A stretch of 14,575 nt of DNA from Pseudomonadota bacterium. Lineage in GTDB: Bacteria > Desulfobacterota > Desulfobacteria > Desulfobacterales > Desulfosarcinaceae. Position numbers and translations under genes: made by a program. Within the stretch, counting starts at the first letter, position 1. Each line of letters begins with the position of its first letter. Positions 7,551 through 13,807 of the stretch are shown here, in pieces. The notes under the pieces were generated by a model. That model was not told the origin of the DNA. It did not search any database and saw nothing but the letters and a program-made list of their open reading frames with translations. The DNA lies in assembly GCA_023435265.1 (NCBI GenBank), contig JAEYRZ010000052.1:1-14575 (forward strand). The letters are read 5' to 3'.

Positions 7551-7615
7551 GACCACAGTGGACACAGAGAGCACAGAGATGGCATGCTAGAAATACATAC
7601 TATTCCTCTGTGGTC
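7551..7615. repeat. CACAGAG-type interspersed repeat with inverted ends
   Basis: The segment opens with GACCACAG (7551-7558) and closes with its reverse complement CTGTGGTC (7608-7615). Inside, ACACAGA and CACAGAG units repeat in tandem (7562-7578). Strings of this style occur as interspersed intergenic elements in many bacterial genomes, to my general recollection. It lies just beyond the fabD stop. The sequence shows the inverted ends; membership of a repeat family is inferred. Confidence 0.5.
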
Positions 7616-7638
7616 TAAAAATTCTCTTTACGATTCCG

Positions 7639-8574
7639 TCAACCGTGTGCGGCTTCGAGAAATGCAGCCAGGCTTTTCAGGTCGGAGACATTGAAGAGGG
7701 CGGCGGGGTGGCCGGACGGCAGCGCTTTTTTCAAGAGACCGGTCAGCACTTTGCCGGGCCCGACTTCGACGAATATCTCCACTTGCGCCGCGAGCATGCG
7801 CTGCAGGGTGTCATACCAGCGCACCGGACTGCACAGCTGTCGTGCCAGAAGGCCGGGAATCCGCCCGGGATCGGGCTCGGGCGCCGCGGTGGCATTGTGG
7901 ATCACCGGACAGGCCGGTTGCGCAAAGGAGATGGTTTGCATGAAGGCGCTGAAATCCGCTTCCGCCCCCTGGATCAGGGGGCTGTGCCAAGCGCCGCTCA
8001 CTTTGAGGGCGATCGCACGCGCGCCCGAACGTGAAGCCTTTTCGGCCACGGCCTGCACAGCGGCCGGTTCCCCGGAGATGACGATCTGGTCGGCGCTGTT
8101 GTGATTGGCCACCGTGACGACCCCTTTGATTTCTGCGGTCAGCGCAGTGACCGCATCGATGTCCATTCCGACGATCGCGCTCATCGCGCCCTTGTGGCGG
8201 GTCGCCTCGCGGTGCATCAACGCTCCGCGTTCAAACACCAGCTTCAGGCAATCCTCGGCCGAAACGACCCCCGCCGCATGCAGAGCGCTGTATTCGCCGA
8301 GACTGTGGCCGGCGCACATCACCGGCGCGATGCCGGCCTCACGAATCAGGGCCAGGCAGGCCAGGTTCACCGCCGTGACGGCCGGCTGCAGATTGATCGT
8401 TTCGGTCAGCGTTTCCATGGGACCTTCGAAACACAGCTGCCGGATCGGCAGGCCGCAAATGCGGTCGGCGGCTTCGAAGAGTTCCCGGGAGGCGGGGCGC
8501 TCTAAAAATATGTCCTGTCCCATGCCCACTTTCTGTGAACCCTGACCTGGAAATAGAAATGCAATATTCTTCAA
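7639..8574 (-). CDS. fabD: Malonyl-CoA:ACP transacylase
   Basis: A 311-residue enzyme that loads malonyl groups from CoA onto acyl carrier protein to supply extender units for type II fatty-acid synthesis. Landmarks: FPGQGSQ (8-14), the nucleophile elbow GHSLGE (89-94) with Ser91, Arg116 in ERGALM, the catalytic His197 in GAWHSPL, and Gln246 in LARQLCSPVRW. These correspond to E. coli Ser92, Arg117, His201 and Gln250. Length matches the family. The start is TTG 8574, chosen because a perfect AGGAGG-type Shine-Dalgarno (8579-8586) sits just upstream and KNIAFLFPGQGSQ begins immediately after it. No ATG is available there; the frame is open to 8661 but that is the end of hemA. It follows hemA by 31 nt instead of sitting with plsX, fabH or acpP, which are absent from the window. 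Confidence 0.97.
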   Translation of the reverse strand: MKNIAFLFPGQGSQKVGMGQDIFLERPASRELFEAADRICGLPIRQLCFEGPMETLTETINLQPAVTAVNLACLALIREAGIAPVMCAGHSLGEYSALHAAGVVSAEDCLKLVFERGALMHREATRHKGAMSAIVGMDIDAVTALTAEIKGVVTVANHNSADQIVISGEPAAVQAVAEKASRSGARAIALKVSGAWHSPLIQGAEADFSAFMQTISFAQPACPVIHNATAAPEPDPGRIPGLLARQLCSPVRWYDTLQRMLAAQVEIFVEVGPGKVLTGLLKKALPSGHPAALFNVSDLKSLAAFLEAAHG

Positions 8575-8578
8575 GCGT

Positions 8579-8586
8579 CTCCTCCT
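8579..8586 (-). promoter_or_regulatory. strong ribosome-binding site fixing the fabD TTG start
   Basis: The minus-strand string AGGAGGAG lies 4 nt from the TTG codon (6 nt counted from the AGGAGG core). It decides the fabD start in the absence of an ATG and suggests efficient initiation despite the weak start codon. Confidence 0.8.
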
Positions 8587-8605
8587 GCCTCCACTGAATC
8601 GGCGT

Positions 8606-9874
8606 TCACTCGTCCAGCCGGAAAAGCCTGCGCGCAATGTCCAGCGATTGCGCGCGATCACCCTGGCATCCGTTGCTCTTAAGATACTGCGTGGGATCGT
8701 GCAATATTTTGTTGATGGTGGCCTGCACCATCTTTTCCAGCGACTGGCGGTCTTCTTCGGACAGATGGGTCATGTGGCCGAGGGTACGCGCGAGTTCAGA
8801 GTGGGCAACCGCTTCGATTTTGGATCGCAGGGCCTTGATCGTGGGGACCACTTCCAGGCTCTCACGCCACAGCCGGAACTGGATCACCGCCTCTTCGATC
8901 ATGCGCTCGGCCCTGACCGCTTCGCGCCGGCGGTCGGCCTTGTTGGTATCGACGACGCCCTTGAGATCGTCGATGTCATAAAGATACACGTTGTTCAGAT
9001 TGTTGATCTCCGGGTCGATGTTGCGCGGCACGGAAATATCGATGAAGAACAACGGCCGGTTGCGACGGCCGCGCATGCGCGCCTTGACCATGCTGCGATC
9101 GACGACGTAGGTGGGCGAGGCGGTCGAACCGATGACGATATCGGCGCGGCTCAGATAATCACCGACCTCGTCGAAGCGTATGGCCGTTCCGCGATACTGT
9201 GCAGCCAGGATGACGGCGCGTTCGAACGTGCGGTTGGCCACGAAGATGTCGCCGGCGCGGTTGCGGATGAGGTGCTCGACCGCCAGTTCGGCCATCTCGC
9301 CGGCGCCCAGCAGCAGGACGTGTTTGCCTTCCAGGCTGCCGAAAATCTTGCGTCCCAACTCGATGGCCGCATAGCTGATCGAAACGGCGTGATCGCCGAT
9401 GCCGGTCTCCGTGCGGATCCGTTTGGCCACGAAAAAGGTGCGATGAAGCAGCCGGTTGAGAATGACGCCCGAGGTCTTCTCTTCGGTTGCGGCGCGGTAG
9501 GCTTCCTTGACCTGCCCCAAAATCTGCGGTTCGCCCATGATCAACGAGTCGAGGCCCGAGGCCACCCGGAACAGGTGCCGCACGGCGGCATCGCCCTGAT
9601 GCAGATAGAGTGCATCGTCGAAACGATCGAGCGGTATTTTTTTAAAAGCCGCCAGGAATTTCTGAGCGGCGGCCACCGCCAGGGGCACCTGCGTCGCCGT
9701 GAACAGCAGCTCCACGCGGTTGCAGGTCGAAAAGAGCATCAGCTCATCGATTTCCGATTGCGCGCGCAGCATTCCCAGCGCGGCATGGGTCTCCTCGACG
9801 GAAAAGGCCAGACACTCGCGTATTTCCACGGGCGCGGTGGTGTGATTGAGTCCGATGAGGATGATTTCTCGCAT
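8606..9874 (-). CDS. hemA: Glutamyl-tRNA reductase
   Basis: A 422-residue NADPH-dependent enzyme converting glutamyl-tRNA(Glu) to glutamate-1-semialdehyde, the first committed step of C5 tetrapyrrole synthesis. The N-terminal catalytic domain has GLNHTTAPVEIRE (8-20) and the nucleophile Cys51 in STCNR. The family signature runs from about 96 to 121 and includes VASGLDSLIMGEPQILGQ. The NADPH-binding domain has LLGAGEMAE (188-196), and a helical dimerisation domain fills the last 100 residues. ATG 9874 is chosen because the family starts a few residues before the GLNHTTAP block. An in-frame ATG at 9937 would add 21 residues; neither has a strong Shine-Dalgarno. It lies between ccsA and fabD; the usual partners hemC, hemD and hemB are not in the window. 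Confidence 0.96.
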   Translation of the reverse strand: MREIILIGLNHTTAPVEIRECLAFSVEETHAALGMLRAQSEIDELMLFSTCNRVELLFTATQVPLAVAAAQKFLAAFKKIPLDRFDDALYLHQGDAAVRHLFRVASGLDSLIMGEPQILGQVKEAYRAATEEKTSGVILNRLLHRTFFVAKRIRTETGIGDHAVSISYAAIELGRKIFGSLEGKHVLLLGAGEMAELAVEHLIRNRAGDIFVANRTFERAVILAAQYRGTAIRFDEVGDYLSRADIVIGSTASPTYVVDRSMVKARMRGRRNRPLFFIDISVPRNIDPEINNLNNVYLYDIDDLKGVVDTNKADRRREAVRAERMIEEAVIQFRLWRESLEVVPTIKALRSKIEAVAHSELARTLGHMTHLSEEDRQSLEKMVQATINKILHDPTQYLKSNGCQGDRAQSLDIARRLFRLDE

Positions 9875-9991
9875 GCTGACCCGGTAAAGGAATTCGGCGG
9901 CGTCCTGAATGCTGCTGCCTGATATCGCGCTGCTCATTTTACAGACGCTTGAAAACTGCGCCTCTATCCGTGATGCTGGGGGCAGGGGCGG

Positions 9992-10813
9992 TTAAAACTG
10001 CGTGAACTGCCCATGATGGCCCTTGAGCAGAAAATTAACACCGAAAAAAGTAAATAACATGACCAGCAAACCTGCGATGGCCATCACGGCCGCCCTGCGT
10101 CCGCGCCAGCCGACCGCCAGGCGTTCATGAAGCAAAATCGCATAAAAAATCCAGGTCACGGCCGACCAGACCTCTTTGGGGTCCCAGCTCCAGAACCGGC
10201 CCCATACGCTTTTGGCGAATACCATTCCGGAAAAGAGCCCGATGGTCAGCATGGTGAAACCGGTAACAATACATGCATACCCTGTGCTGTCAAGTAATTC
10301 CAGGGACGGCAGGCGCTTGAAAAAAAAACCGCGCGCCTTGTTCTTGATGCTGCGTTCCTGCATCAGGTAAAGGGCTCCCGCACCGGCTGCCAGAACGAAA
10401 GCCGCATCGCCGACCAGAATAGTGAGTACATGCACTACGAGCCAGAACCCCTTGAGCAGGTTCTGGGGCGGCTGGGGCTCGCGCGGAAACTGCAGCGCCA
10501 TCAGCAGGGCGAAGATGGCCAGCGGCGCCGCATAAACACCCAGGACCTTGAGGTGGAATCGGGTCCGCAGCAGGAGATAGAGGCCGCTCAGCGTCCAGGC
10601 GACCAGGATCAGGGTTTCGTGCAGGTTGCTGACCGGCAGGTGCCCCTCCTGGGCGAACCGCCACACCAAGAGCACGGTCTGGCAGGTGAAGCCGGCCGCG
10701 AGCAGGATGCACCCGGCGATCTGCATGGCGTTGCGCTGAATGAAAAGATAGGCAAGATAAGCGGCCGAACTGAGCATGTAGAAAAAAACAGCGAGACCAA
10801 AGAGAACCTGCAT
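9992..10813 (-). CDS. ccsA: Cytochrome c biogenesis protein CcsA / HemX-like membrane protein
   Basis: A 273-residue integral membrane protein of the CcmC/CcmF/CcsA heme-handling family with about eight hydrophobic helices. The tryptophan-rich heme-binding loop reads WGRFWSWDPKEVWS (204-217). Conserved-position histidines include His65 (NLHET), His128 (VVHVLT) and His229 (LLHER), as expected for heme ligands in System II cytochrome c synthases. CcsA normally works with ResB/CcsB, which is not in this window. The equivalent HemX near hemA in Bacillus instead modulates glutamyl-tRNA reductase level, so that role cannot be excluded. ATG 10813 is supported by GAGGAAG (10819-10825), which overlaps the stop of the preceding gene; the gap is 10 nt. 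Linkage with the siroheme synthase and hemA is a familiar deltaproteobacterial arrangement. Confidence 0.9.
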   Translation of the reverse strand: MQVLFGLAVFFYMLSSAAYLAYLFIQRNAMQIAGCILLAAGFTCQTVLLVWRFAQEGHLPVSNLHETLILVAWTLSGLYLLLRTRFHLKVLGVYAAPLAIFALLMALQFPREPQPPQNLLKGFWLVVHVLTILVGDAAFVLAAGAGALYLMQERSIKNKARGFFFKRLPSLELLDSTGYACIVTGFTMLTIGLFSGMVFAKSVWGRFWSWDPKEVWSAVTWIFYAILLHERLAVGWRGRRAAVMAIAGLLVMLFTFFGVNFLLKGHHGQFTQF

Positions 10814-10823
10814 GAACGCTTCC

Positions 10824-11489
10824 TCACTCGGCGTGGGTGATCAGTTCGCGGTACGTGAATCCCGGCCCCAGGATTTCCGCCAGCAGCGTGTCGATGGCGG
10901 CTTGATTATCGGATTTGATCAATTCCAGCAACCTTGAACGGATCAGGCGCTCGAATATGGGCTTGTGCGCTTCGGGGGCGTGCTCGGCGGCCAACAGCCG
11001 CTTGCGCACCGCCCCCATCAGTTGGAGGAAGCGGCCGTACTCGGGGCCGAATTGAGCCTGCAGATGCCGCCGCAGGTGTTTGGCGAAAGCCGGACTGCGT
11101 CCGCCTGTGGAAATGGTGATCGTCAGGTCGCCCTGGTCGATGACCGAAGGCAGAATGAAATTGCACAGCCCGGGCTGATCCGCGATATTGCACAGGCGCC
11201 GGGCCTGTTCGGCGTCCGCATGAATGCGCCTGTTGAGGGCCATGTCATCGGTGGCGCCGATCACCAGAAATACATCGGCCAGGTCGCTGCTGCGGTACGT
11301 CCGTCTTTCGAGCGCGACGGCGCCCCGCGAGGCCAGCTGCTCGAGCTCCGCCGTAACTGCCGGGCTGACCAGAGTCACCCGCGCGCCGCATTTCAGGAGC
11401 ATTTTCACTTTGCGGGTGCCCACCTCACCGCCGCCCACCACCAGGCACGGCCGATCTTTCACATCCAGCTGAATCGGGTAGTAACGCAT
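10824..11489 (-). CDS. Precorrin-2 dehydrogenase / sirohydrochlorin ferrochelatase (CysG N-terminal, Met8 type)
   Basis: A 221-residue protein matching the N-terminal domain of CysG without the uroporphyrinogen methyltransferase domain. It would oxidise precorrin-2 to sirohydrochlorin with NAD+ and may also insert iron to give siroheme. The Rossmann motif is VVGGGEVGTRK (17-27). Further family blocks are VIGATDDMALN, CNIADQPGLCNFILPS and TISTGGRSPAFAK. ATG 11489 is chosen: MRYYPIQLDVKDR is the standard family start. The frame is open upstream to 11603 but there it encodes a low-complexity Pro-rich string created by a DNA repeat. It heads the minus-strand block with ccsA, hemA and fabD. In a sulfate reducer the siroheme would supply sulfite reductases. 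The methyltransferase partner (CobA/SUMT) must lie elsewhere. Confidence 0.93.
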   Translation of the reverse strand: MRYYPIQLDVKDRPCLVVGGGEVGTRKVKMLLKCGARVTLVSPAVTAELEQLASRGAVALERRTYRSSDLADVFLVIGATDDMALNRRIHADAEQARRLCNIADQPGLCNFILPSVIDQGDLTITISTGGRSPAFAKHLRRHLQAQFGPEYGRFLQLMGAVRKRLLAAEHAPEAHKPIFERLIRSRLLELIKSDNQAAIDTLLAEILGPGFTYRELITHAE

Positions 11490-11741
11490 TTTCTCGTAAT
11501 CCTGAAATATGATGAAAATCGTAAAAAGTGACCTTTGCTCCAGCGGGCTTACCGGTCTCGGAGTCGGAGTCGGTATCGGAATCGAGTATTGGTATCCATT
11601 CATTTGCGATCCCGATTCCGACCCCGAAATGATATGTAACGATACTTATGAAAATTTGTACTCAGATACCACATCGGACACGAAGCGCCATAGATAAGCT
11701 TCTCTCGGCGCTGTGAAAAACCCGGACTGGAACATTTCCCA
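11490..11741. other. intergenic region upstream of the siroheme/heme block
   Basis: About 250 nt with no supportable gene. Besides the hexanucleotide hairpin it holds a minus-strand TATCAT (5 of 6 to the -10 consensus) close to the hairpin, but with no acceptable -35 at normal spacing, and a weak AGCGCC/GGCGCT inverted repeat at 11684-11713. It probably holds the promoter of the siroheme-ccsA-hemA-fabD block; the exact site is not resolved. Confidence 0.4.
11564..11627. repeat. degenerate hexanucleotide repeat forming a long imperfect hairpin
   Basis: Left arm 11564-11584 and right arm 11607-11627 are reverse complements at 18 of 21 positions, with a 22-nt loop. The arms are built from NTCGGA-like six-base units. 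Two of the three mismatches become G-U wobbles in RNA copied from the minus strand, the strand of the downstream siroheme-synthase gene. It sits 75 nt upstream of that gene's ATG, so it lies in its leader or promoter region. Confidence 0.6.
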
Positions 11742-12512
11742 TCAGCGGCTCAGGATGAACGACATCAGGTCCTCGGCGACCAGCACCGGGCCGTCGTAAG
11801 CGGCGGCGGCCTGGGCGGCAATGTCGACTCCGTCGGTTTCCGGATAGAGATGGGTCAGCACCAGGCGCCTGGCCCGGGCGCTGCGCGCCATGCGGCCGGC
11901 CAGCGAGGGGGTCAGGTGACCCGGGACCTTGTGTTCGTCGGGCATGGCGGCCTCGCAGATGAACAGATCGGCGTCGCGTGCAAGTTCGGCCAGGCCGTCG
12001 CTCTCGTCCGTATCGCCCGAGTAGACCATACTGCGGCCGGTGCGATCCTCGATCCGGTAGGCCAGGCTTTCGGGCCGGTGGCGTACCGGGCGCGCCGTCA
12101 CATTCAGCGCCTGGATATGGAAGCGTTCACCCGTGCGGGTGTCGAGTTCCGTCAACGACAGCAGGTTGTCCGGCAGAACGATCCAGTCGCCGTAAGCCCC
12201 TCTCAGCCCCTTGAAAAACTTCTTGAGGCCTTCTCCTGCAGCCACCTGCAACGGCCTGCCGCGCCGGTTGCCATCCGGATACTTGGATGCAAAGAGAAAG
12301 GAGATCAGCTCCGCGGTGTGGTCGGGATGAAAATGAGTCAGCAAAATGGCGTCCACGTCGAAGATGGTGATGCCGTACTCCAGCATCCGCCGCAGCGTGC
12401 CGGGCCCCAGGTCCAGAAGGATTTTGGCGGGGCCGGACTCCACCAGCACAGCGCTTGCGCTGCGCGAAAGCCGCGGTACGCAGGTGCCCGAACCCAGTAT
12501 GGTCACTTTCAT
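11742..12512 (-). CDS. Metallo-beta-lactamase-fold hydrolase, RNase Z-like
   Basis: A 256-residue MBL-fold protein. The zinc motif THFHPDH (59-65) supplies His60, His62, Asp64 and His65. Further ligands are expected at His145, Asp167 (YSGDTDESD) and His221 (LTHLYPETD). The GHLTPSLAGRMA segment (198-209) resembles the RNase Z block around its catalytic histidine. RNase Z matures tRNA 3' ends, but this protein is shorter than most and I cannot see a clear exosite arm. Related family members cleave cyclic nucleotides or lactones, so the substrate stays open. Its ATG overlaps the stop of the DHH phosphoesterase as ATGA, implying coupled translation. A pairing with an oligoribonuclease-like partner favours a nucleic-acid or nucleotide substrate (inference). 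Full length, ordinary codon use. Confidence 0.87.
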   Translation of the reverse strand: MKVTILGSGTCVPRLSRSASAVLVESGPAKILLDLGPGTLRRMLEYGITIFDVDAILLTHFHPDHTAELISFLFASKYPDGNRRGRPLQVAAGEGLKKFFKGLRGAYGDWIVLPDNLLSLTELDTRTGERFHIQALNVTARPVRHRPESLAYRIEDRTGRSMVYSGDTDESDGLAELARDADLFICEAAMPDEHKVPGHLTPSLAGRMARSARARRLVLTHLYPETDGVDIAAQAAAAYDGPVLVAEDLMSFILSR

Positions 12513-13510
12513 AAATTGTCGACCTTGCCGGCTCTTTTTTCAACCTGCCGGACGATCCAGTGCGCAATGGAAGCACGGTCGCGCCCCCCAGCCGCATCTT
12601 CGACCGCTTCAAGCGCGATTTCGGCCCGGGCGGAGCTTTTGTGGCCCCCCGCCGGTCCCAATTTTCCGAAGGTCTCTTTTGCGACATTTCCCGCGTCTTT
12701 GCGGATGCCGTCATTGCGAAAAATGACCACCAGCTTCTTGTTGTGAACGCCGGAAACGATACTCCAGTTCACCGATTCGATATGCATCATGAAGTCGGCG
12801 ATCTGGACGCAGACATCCGGATGCACCAGGCCCAGGTGCACGAAGGCACGTCCCTTGCGGATCTGCAATTCGGAGAGCGCTTTCTTGAAAAAAGCCAGGA
12901 ATTCGCGCCGCATCTCCGCCGATTCGATCCGCCGCGCCAGGGTGATGTTGGCATGCCGGAAAACGAACTGAAACGCTTCCAGGTCTTCGATGAGCGTCTG
13001 CCGCTCGAAATCGCTGGTGTCGGTCTTGATGGCATAATAGAGGCCGGTGGCCAGCTTGGTAGAGGGTTTGACCTTGGCCGCGCGCAGGTATTCGATCATG
13101 ATGGTGGCCGTGGCCCCGTACTTGGGACGGATATCGGTATAGGCCGCGGCCGCGCTGCCGTCCGCGGGCGGATGATGATCGATGATCACGTTGGGTTTCA
13201 ATTCGCGCAGCACATCATTATGACTGGGCTGAGAATCGACCATGACGATACAGGTATACTTCGCCTTGTCGATCATTTCATAGGGAATCAGCCGCACGCC
13301 GACCAGGCGTATCATGGTCAGATTATCGGGCCGCTCGATCTTGTTGACGTTGGCTATGGTCACGCTGGCGGTCCTGCGCCACAGCAGGCGTTTGACCGCC
13401 ATGGCGCTGGCGATGGCGTCCGGGTCGGCATTGATCGGCACCAGGACATGGTCTTCGCCCGCGAACTGGGCATAGAAACGCCGCAGGCGTTCCTTGCTCG
13501 ATAAATTCAT
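12509..13510 (-). CDS. DHH/DHHA1 phosphoesterase, NrnA-like (oligoribonuclease / pAp phosphatase family)
   Basis: A 333-residue DHH-family phosphoesterase. Motif I is INADPDAIASA (27-37), motif II MVDSQP (90-95), motif III IIDHHPP (109-115) and motif IV IKTDTSDF (161-168). The C-terminal DHHA1 substrate domain has GPAGGHKSSARAEI near residues 290-305. NrnA relatives degrade 2-5 nt RNAs and dephosphorylate pAp to AMP. In motif I the histidine usual for NrnA (H-x-x-PD-x-D) is Asn28, so metal binding may differ or this may be a separate DHH subfamily. ATG 13510 is preferred over GTG 13516 because GAGAGGG (13516-13522) is 5 nt before the ATG and would overlap the GTG. It is first in a two-gene unit with the MBL protein and is divergent from the permease at 13789. 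Confidence 0.9.
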   Translation of the reverse strand: MNLSSKERLRRFYAQFAGEDHVLVPINADPDAIASAMAVKRLLWRRTASVTIANVNKIERPDNLTMIRLVGVRLIPYEMIDKAKYTCIVMVDSQPSHNDVLRELKPNVIIDHHPPADGSAAAAYTDIRPKYGATATIMIEYLRAAKVKPSTKLATGLYYAIKTDTSDFERQTLIEDLEAFQFVFRHANITLARRIESAEMRREFLAFFKKALSELQIRKGRAFVHLGLVHPDVCVQIADFMMHIESVNWSIVSGVHNKKLVVIFRNDGIRKDAGNVAKETFGKLGPAGGHKSSARAEIALEAVEDAAGGRDRASIAHWIVRQVEKRAGKVDNL

Positions 13511-13788
13511 GGTCACCCTCTCGCAGGCATCGGCATGGTAAGGCCGCTCCCGTCCGCCTTAGCGCCTGCTCAGTCTTGCTATTTTATACGATCTATCTGA
13601 TTATACAATATTAATTGCAGGCGCCGTTCCATCCTCACGGGCCGGCCGGCAGTTGCGTCGGGATAAAATCCCGTGCTTTCAGGATTTCTTCCCAATGAAC
13701 AATTGACTTCCGGACCTTGATTCGATATAGCTGCAGCCTTTTTTAGCGAAGGTGTTTACCGCCCAGCCATGAAGGATAAGTTCCGCTT
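13511..13788. other. divergent intergenic region between the DHH gene and the permease
   Basis: About 280 nt with no full-sized gene. It holds an AT-rich core (13570-13616) bracketed by perfect GCGCCTGC/GCAGGCGC arms (13562-13569 and 13617-13624). Other small elements are a GCCGGCCGGC palindrome (13641-13650) and a 6-bp hairpin CGGGAT/ATCCCG (13659-13673). The best plus-strand promoter is annotated separately. On the minus strand, TATAAT (13605-13600) and TAAAAT (13586-13581) are good -10 boxes for the DHH gene, but neither has a good -35. Confidence 0.5.
13703..13731 (+). promoter_or_regulatory. sigma70-type promoter candidate for the permease
   Basis: TTGACT (13703-13708, 5 of 6 to consensus) and TATAGC (13726-13731) are separated by the ideal 17 nt. 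Initiation near 13738 would leave a leader of about 50 nt before the permease ATG at 13789. Confidence 0.55.
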
Positions 13789-13807
13789 ATGGAAGGCTCC
13801 GCCCTGA
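13769..13807 (+). CDS. possible 12-codon leader peptide overlapping the permease start
   Basis: ATG 13769 opens a frame of 12 codons (MKDKFRLWKAPP) that ends at 13805-13807, 16 nt inside the permease frame. It has no clear Shine-Dalgarno, and its own first codons carry the AAGGAT that could serve the permease start. It may be a chance ORF; overlap with the downstream start would allow translational coupling if it is real. Confidence 0.2.
   Translation: MKDKFRLWKAPP

Larger units (their letters stand above)
7234..7638. other. AT-rich intergenic region between fabD and dksA
   Basis: About 400 nt with no supportable gene and clearly lower GC than the flanking genes. It contains, from right to left, a CACAGAG-type repeat with short inverted ends, a partial second copy of a CTTGATG motif, a perfect 11-bp inverted repeat, and the likely dksA promoter. 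It separates the tetrapyrrole/fabD block from the dksA-led block, so a transcription stop for fabD is expected here, but no hairpin followed by a T tract is visible. Confidence 0.6.

Noticed and set aside
7551..7615. CRISPR repeat or insertion sequence
   Set aside because: There is only one unit, with no regularly spaced spacers, and no transposase is present in or around it.
8648..9922. 424-codon plus-strand ORF
   Set aside because: It is antisense to hemA, whose protein matches glutamyl-tRNA reductase motif by motif; the antisense product has no recognisable domain.
11490..11603. Pro-rich 38-residue N-terminal extension of the siroheme synthase
   Set aside because: It is generated by the degenerate hexanucleotide repeat; the family N-terminus starts at ATG 11489.
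13730..13744. GCTGCAGC followed by a T run as an intrinsic terminator
   Set aside because: The 8-mer palindrome has no loop, no plus-strand gene lies upstream, and it overlaps the permease promoter candidate.
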